A stretch of DNA of 64,000 bases from the NCBI GenBank assembly GCA_963740945.1, contig CAVUGE010000030.1:124001-188000 (forward strand). The letters run 5' to 3'. Numbering within the stretch: position 1 is the first letter of the stretch; every line of letters starts with the position of its first letter. The translations under genes were made by a program, and so were the position numbers. The notes beneath the pieces were generated by a model, which made no database searches, was not told the DNA's origin, and saw nothing but the letters and a program-made list of their open reading frames with translations. Below, one piece after another: positions 60,502 to 64,000 of the stretch. The DNA is from CAVQBP01 sp963740945 (lineage in GTDB: Bacteria > Bacteroidota > Ignavibacteria > Ignavibacteriales > Ignavibacteriaceae).

Positions 60502-62463
60502 ATGTATCAATTTACAATTATCAGGGACATAGTTGTTATCCTTCTGGTATCCATACCAATTATATTCATATTTAAAAAAATCAATCTACCGAGTATTGTA
60601 GGATTTTTAATTGCCGGTATGTTAATCGGACCTCACAGCTTCCAGTTAATTTCCGAAGTAAATGAAATAAATATTATGGCTGAAGTCGGGGTAATATTAC
60701 TGCTGTTCACCATAGGACTCGAAGTTTCGTTTGGAAAACTTATAAAAATGAAAAAATTCCTTTTACTCTCCGGCGGTCTTCAGGTTTTATTTACATTAAT
60801 TATTTCGACAGTGGTATTTCTTCTTTTCAATCTCCCTCTCAATCAGTCAATATTTTTATCATTGCTTATCAGCCTTTCAAGTACCGCAATAGTCCTTAAA
60901 ATATTATCGGATAAACAACAATTAGAAGCTCCTCATGGCAGAATATCACTTGGTATCCTGATTTTTCAGGATCTGGCTATTGTCCCCATGTTTCTTGTTC
61001 TTCCTATTTTAAGTTCCGGCGGCAGCTTATCTGCAGGTCAGATTATACTTCAGTTGTTATATGCTTTTGGTGCCGTAGCTTTAATTATCATTCTTGCTAA
61101 ATTCCTGATGCCGAAAATTCTGTTTCAATTAGCAAAATTAAGGATAAGGGAAGTCTTCACTATAGGGATCGTCCTGCTTCTTTTAGGTACAGCATATTTA
61201 ACCCATTCGTTAGGTCTTTCATTTGCATTAGGAGCATTTTTAGCAGGTTTGATTTTATCCGAATCTGAATTTAGTCACCAGATAGTCTCTGAAATTCTTC
61301 CTTTTAAAGATGTTTTTAACAGTATCTTCTTCGTATCAGTCGGATTATTACTTGATATACGGTTTCTCTTTATTTACCCGGTGCTTATCTTTACAGCTAT
61401 TCTGGGGATAATTTTGATTAAATCTTCTGTTGTAATAATAATAGTTAAATTAATGAAGTATCCTCTAAGAGTTGCTGTATTAACAGGGTTCGGTCTGGCA
61501 CAGATAGGTGAATTTTCTTTTATTCTTGCTCAGGCTGGATTAAATTACAATCTTATCGGCAATGGATTTTACGAAGCTTTTTTGGCTTCTTCTATTTTCA
61601 CCATGCTCCTAACCCCTTTTATTTTTCAGATTGCTGCTCCTGTTTCAAGAGGTTTTGGTAAACTGGAAAGCGTTAAGACGGATACAAAAGTAATCTCAGA
61701 AAACCTTTCCAATCATGTTATTATCGCAGGATTCGGGTTAAATGGCAGAAACCTTGCAAGAGTTTTAAAGGAAACAGGAATAAAATATATCGTAATAGAA
61801 CTAAACCCTGAAACTGTTAAGAAAGAGAAATCACTTGGAGAAAATATTATTTACGGTGATATAACAAAAGAGGAAATCCAGAATCAAACAAATGTTAAGA
61901 GTGCAAATACGATTGTTTTTGCTATCTCCGATCCCGATTCTTTGCGCAGAGGCTTAAACCTTGCTAAAAAATTAAACCCTTCCATCTTTACTATTGTCAG
62001 AACTAGGTTCGCTGCCGATGTTGATGACTTCCTGGCTCTCGGAGCAAATGAAGTAATACCTGAAGAATTCGAAACTTCCATTCAGATTTTTAATATCGTT
62101 TTAAGAAGATTCCATATTCCGCTGAACATTGTAATGAGGCAGAGCAATCTGCTAAGAAGTGAAACATACAGTTTAATGAGAAAAGAATCAGCAGGTATTC
62201 AGTCCCTAGCAAATATAAATGAATTTTTAGCCGCAGGTATTACAGAAACTTATTATATACAAGAAGAAAATATGTTTATTAATTATTCCTTAGCTGATTT
62301 AAATTTGAGAGCCCGGACAGATGCTGCAATAATCGCTATAGTAAGAGATAAAGAGACAATAACAAATCCCTCAGGTAAAGAAGTAATCCAACCTCATGAC
62401 ACCCTGGTAATTACAGGCAATCATAAATCAGTCGATGATGCAGTAGAATACCTGAATTCTTAA
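60502..62463 (+). CDS. CPA2-family cation:proton antiporter with RCK/TrkA domains
   Basis: The 653-residue protein has about 12 helices of the Kef/CPA2 type in residues 8-385 (ILLLFTIGLEVSFGKL, LGILIFQDLAIVPMFLVLPI, LSFALGAFLAGLILSESEFS, FVSVGLLLDIRF). A TrkA-N domain follows (VIIAGFGLNGRNLARVLKET) and then a TrkA-C domain (about 560-653). It exchanges K+ or Na+ for H+, gated by nucleotide binding to the RCK part. The ion is unknown. The ATG at 60502 has no strong ribosome site. Confidence 0.92.
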   Translation: MYQFTIIRDIVVILLVSIPIIFIFKKINLPSIVGFLIAGMLIGPHSFQLISEVNEINIMAEVGVILLLFTIGLEVSFGKLIKMKKFLLLSGGLQVLFTLIISTVVFLLFNLPLNQSIFLSLLISLSSTAIVLKILSDKQQLEAPHGRISLGILIFQDLAIVPMFLVLPILSSGGSLSAGQIILQLLYAFGAVALIIILAKFLMPKILFQLAKLRIREVFTIGIVLLLLGTAYLTHSLGLSFALGAFLAGLILSESEFSHQIVSEILPFKDVFNSIFFVSVGLLLDIRFLFIYPVLIFTAILGIILIKSSVVIIIVKLMKYPLRVAVLTGFGLAQIGEFSFILAQAGLNYNLIGNGFYEAFLASSIFTMLLTPFIFQIAAPVSRGFGKLESVKTDTKVISENLSNHVIIAGFGLNGRNLARVLKETGIKYIVIELNPETVKKEKSLGENIIYGDITKEEIQNQTNVKSANTIVFAISDPDSLRRGLNLAKKLNPSIFTIVRTRFAADVDDFLALGANEVIPEEFETSIQIFNIVLRRFHIPLNIVMRQSNLLRSETYSLMRKESAGIQSLANINEFLAAGITETYYIQEENMFINYSLADLNLRARTDAAIIAIVRDKETITNPSGKEVIQPHDTLVITGNHKSVDDAVEYLNS

Positions 62464-62591
62464 TTTGGAATTTTTTCTCATTTCTCCCAACTTTATAAAC
62501 GATACTAATTTAGTTATATATCCAATAAGAATTTTATCACGCTTCCTGAATCTGTCTTTCTATCTCAATACTCATATCTCAATACTCAATA

Positions 62592-64000
62592 CTATTTCAC
62601 AAGTAGCATCTTCTTTGTCTCTACAAAACTTCCCCCTCTTATTTGGTAAAAGTAAACTCCGCTAGGAAGCCCGGCAGCATTAAACTCTGCTTCATAATCT
62701 CCCGGCTGCTTTCTTTCGTTAACTAAAACTGCAGCTAATCTTCCTAACATATCATATATTTTTAATTCTATCTTCGTTTCATACGGTACAGAATATTTTA
62801 TAATTGTACCCGGATTAAATGGATTGGGATAATTCTGTGATAGTGAGAACTTTGATAAGGCTTTTTCATCTTCACCATTTTTTATTCCGGTTAATATTCC
62901 GTTTATTTCAAGGATATATGATGAACCTGAAGATGCTTTAACCGAAACACTATCCATATTCAAAGTTGCATTTCTAATCCTTAATCCTGTATTAGCTGAA
63001 ATAGACATATTCTTAAGCTGGATATTAGTTAACGGAGTTTCCGGGAGACCGATAATGATTCCTCCGTAAGTACAATTTACTGCATTTAAGTTCTCTACTT
63101 TGATATCGTGAAAATAAGGTGTTTTATCTGTTATTGCTTGAGCCGGATCGTTTTGGTCCGGAATATCCGGGTAATATTCTGAAAACAAAATAGGGTATTT
63201 TACCTTATTCATCGTCAGATTACGGTACGTAATTCCCCTAACATTTCCTCCTCTAGTCCTATTTGATTTAATCCTTATTCCGTTATCGGTTCCGTTAAAA
63301 ATACAATTATCAACAATCATACTGTCAACTCCCCCATTCGTTTCACTGCCAATCGAAACACCATGACCATGCAGAAAAGTACAGTCTGATATTATAATAT
63401 CTGAAGAACCTGCATTAGGGTAAGAAGGATCATTATTACCCGATTTAATGGCAACATTATCATCACCCGTATCGATATAACAGCCGGTTATTCTCACTTT
63501 ATGAGAAGTTGCAGGATCTATTCCATCTGTATTAGGAGAATCTCCGGGAGCCAGAATGGTTACATTATTTACTGTAACATCTATGCACCAGGCTGGGACA
63601 AAATGAAATTGAGGTGAATTCTTTAACGTTATATTTTCCAGCAAAATATGATTACTATGATTTAATTGTATTAATCTCGGTCTTGCAGTTATAGTACCCG
63701 TATCATAATCATCCCACCATGGTTTACCGTTGCCGTCAATTGTGCCATTACCTTTAACTACAATATTATCAGCATAATTTGATGTTATAAAATTTTTAAC
63801 CGAAGAGGGAGCTTTCCCCCCGCTTGTATCAAAACCTGAAGGATAAAAATCCGCTCTATCTTTCGATGCTGATATTATTGCGGTACTATCTACTTTTAAA
63901 GTGACATTGCTTTTTAATTCAAAGGGTGCTGTATAATAAATTCCATTCATTAGTTCCACTTCTCCCCCGCCAGTATTTGAACAACTGTCAATGGCTCCTT
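62592..64000 (-). CDS. Glycoside hydrolase family 28 (polygalacturonase-like), T9SS cargo, 5' end beyond window
   Basis: The frame is open to the window edge; the first visible codons read GAIDSCSNTGGGEVELMNGI, so the true start lies beyond 64000. It is a right-handed beta-helix with the GH28 signatures SPNTDGIDP, DTGDDNVAIKSG, LHGHGVSIGSE and GIRIKSNRTRGG, the Asp and His/Arg-Ile-Lys groups of pectin hydrolases. The last ~80 residues are a T9SS sorting domain (NYPNPFNPGTIIKYSVP, KIYDMLGRLAAVLVN, SGVYFYQIRGGSFVETKKML). It is thus a secreted enzyme for pectin or related polysaccharide. Confidence 0.92.
   Translation of the reverse strand, partial: GAIDSCSNTGGGEVELMNGIYYTAPFELKSNVTLKVDSTAIISASKDRADFYPSGFDTSGGKAPSSVKNFITSNYADNIVVKGNGTIDGNGKPWWDDYDTGTITARPRLIQLNHSNHILLENITLKNSPQFHFVPAWCIDVTVNNVTILAPGDSPNTDGIDPATSHKVRITGCYIDTGDDNVAIKSGNNDPSYPNAGSSDIIISDCTFLHGHGVSIGSETNGGVDSMIVDNCIFNGTDNGIRIKSNRTRGGNVRGITYRNLTMNKVKYPILFSEYYPDIPDQNDPAQAITDKTPYFHDIKVENLNAVNCTYGGIIIGLPETPLTNIQLKNMSISANTGLRIRNATLNMDSVSVKASSGSSYILEINGILTGIKNGEDEKALSKFSLSQNYPNPFNPGTIIKYSVPYETKIELKIYDMLGRLAAVLVNERKQPGDYEAEFNAAGLPSGVYFYQIRGGSFVETKKMLLVK

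Noticed and set aside
1..64000. tRNA, rRNA or riboswitch genes
   Set aside because: I looked in the longer intergenic regions and saw no cloverleaf, rRNA or known riboswitch core, but by-eye inspection can miss such features.

Overview
The window reads as chromosomal DNA of an AT-rich, Gram-negative bacterium of the Bacteroidota/Chlorobiota/Ignavibacteriota group, most likely an Ignavibacteria/Melioribacter relative. The evidence is two secreted proteins ending in NYPNPFNP-type type IX secretion (T9SS) sorting domains, TonB and TolC/MacAB envelope systems, an o-succinylbenzoate synthase (menaquinone) beside complex I genes, short dispersed hairpin repeats of the kind common in that group, and compact mostly minus-strand operons separated by repeat-filled spacers. 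No rRNA, tRNA, CRISPR array or prophage was seen.

Layout. 1-3785: AI-2E-type permease (cut by the window edge), a frameshifted membrane metallopeptidase/TPR protein, and murA. 4123-9384: a T9SS-exported sugar dehydrogenase; an operon of a eukaryote-type 6-pyruvoyl-tetrahydropterin synthase, GTP cyclohydrolase I and two short-chain reductases, best read as tetrahydrobiopterin synthesis (the likely consumer, phenylalanine hydroxylase, is at 17800-18615); then bcp and a rhodanese. 9420-10560: non-coding array of long direct repeats. 10602-16195: Spy-like protein, MacA, MacB ATPase, MacB permease, TerB-like protein, TolC. 16506-24850: ATPase/DUF4143, phenylalanine hydroxylase, an SDR remnant, a DUF1206 gene split by an in-frame TGA, menC, DUF481, murB, Nudix, recX. 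24985-26115: decayed insertion sequence. 26296-30399: AlkZ-like protein, TonB, VanZ, NAD(P)HX repair enzyme. 30419-38104: nuoJKLM, a Na+/H+ antiporter, a small unknown gene and nuoN. 38108-38600: four-helix-bundle gene between inverted hexamer arrays. 38602-44751: asnS, PAP2 phosphatase, CDF-like protein, a lone receiver domain, an unknown, a Yip1 protein. 44907-48790: divergent aminoadipate semialdehyde dehydrogenase and L-lysine 6-transaminase. 49116-49783: three tandem 222-bp repeats. 49862-52645: rsmI, thioredoxin-like protein, M24 peptidase. 52967-60395: three different glutamate dehydrogenases around a receiver/ATP-grasp protein and a zinc-ribbon protein. 60502-end: CPA2 antiporter and a T9SS polygalacturonase running off the window.

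The most unusual signal is a family of about 80-98 bp intergenic elements bounded by AAAGATGACATCTTT and AAAGATGTCATCTTT: eight clear copies plus one decayed copy in 64 kb, at least one in reverse orientation, and one supplying the stop codon of rsmI. Each end is itself a near-perfect palindrome and the two ends are inverted copies of each other, so the element can fold as two small hairpins or one long one. I know of no named family with this structure.

Several conserved genes (nuoJ, gdhA, an SDR, the peptidase/TPR gene) carry single-base frameshifts and the DUF1206 gene an in-frame stop. The number of intact-but-for-one-base genes makes sequence error at least as likely as real decay.

The metabolic genes fit together: lysine transaminase makes glutamate from 2-oxoglutarate, and the glutamate dehydrogenases interconvert these; complex I with an embedded Na+/H+ antiporter and a CPA2 antiporter point to ion-coupled energetics.
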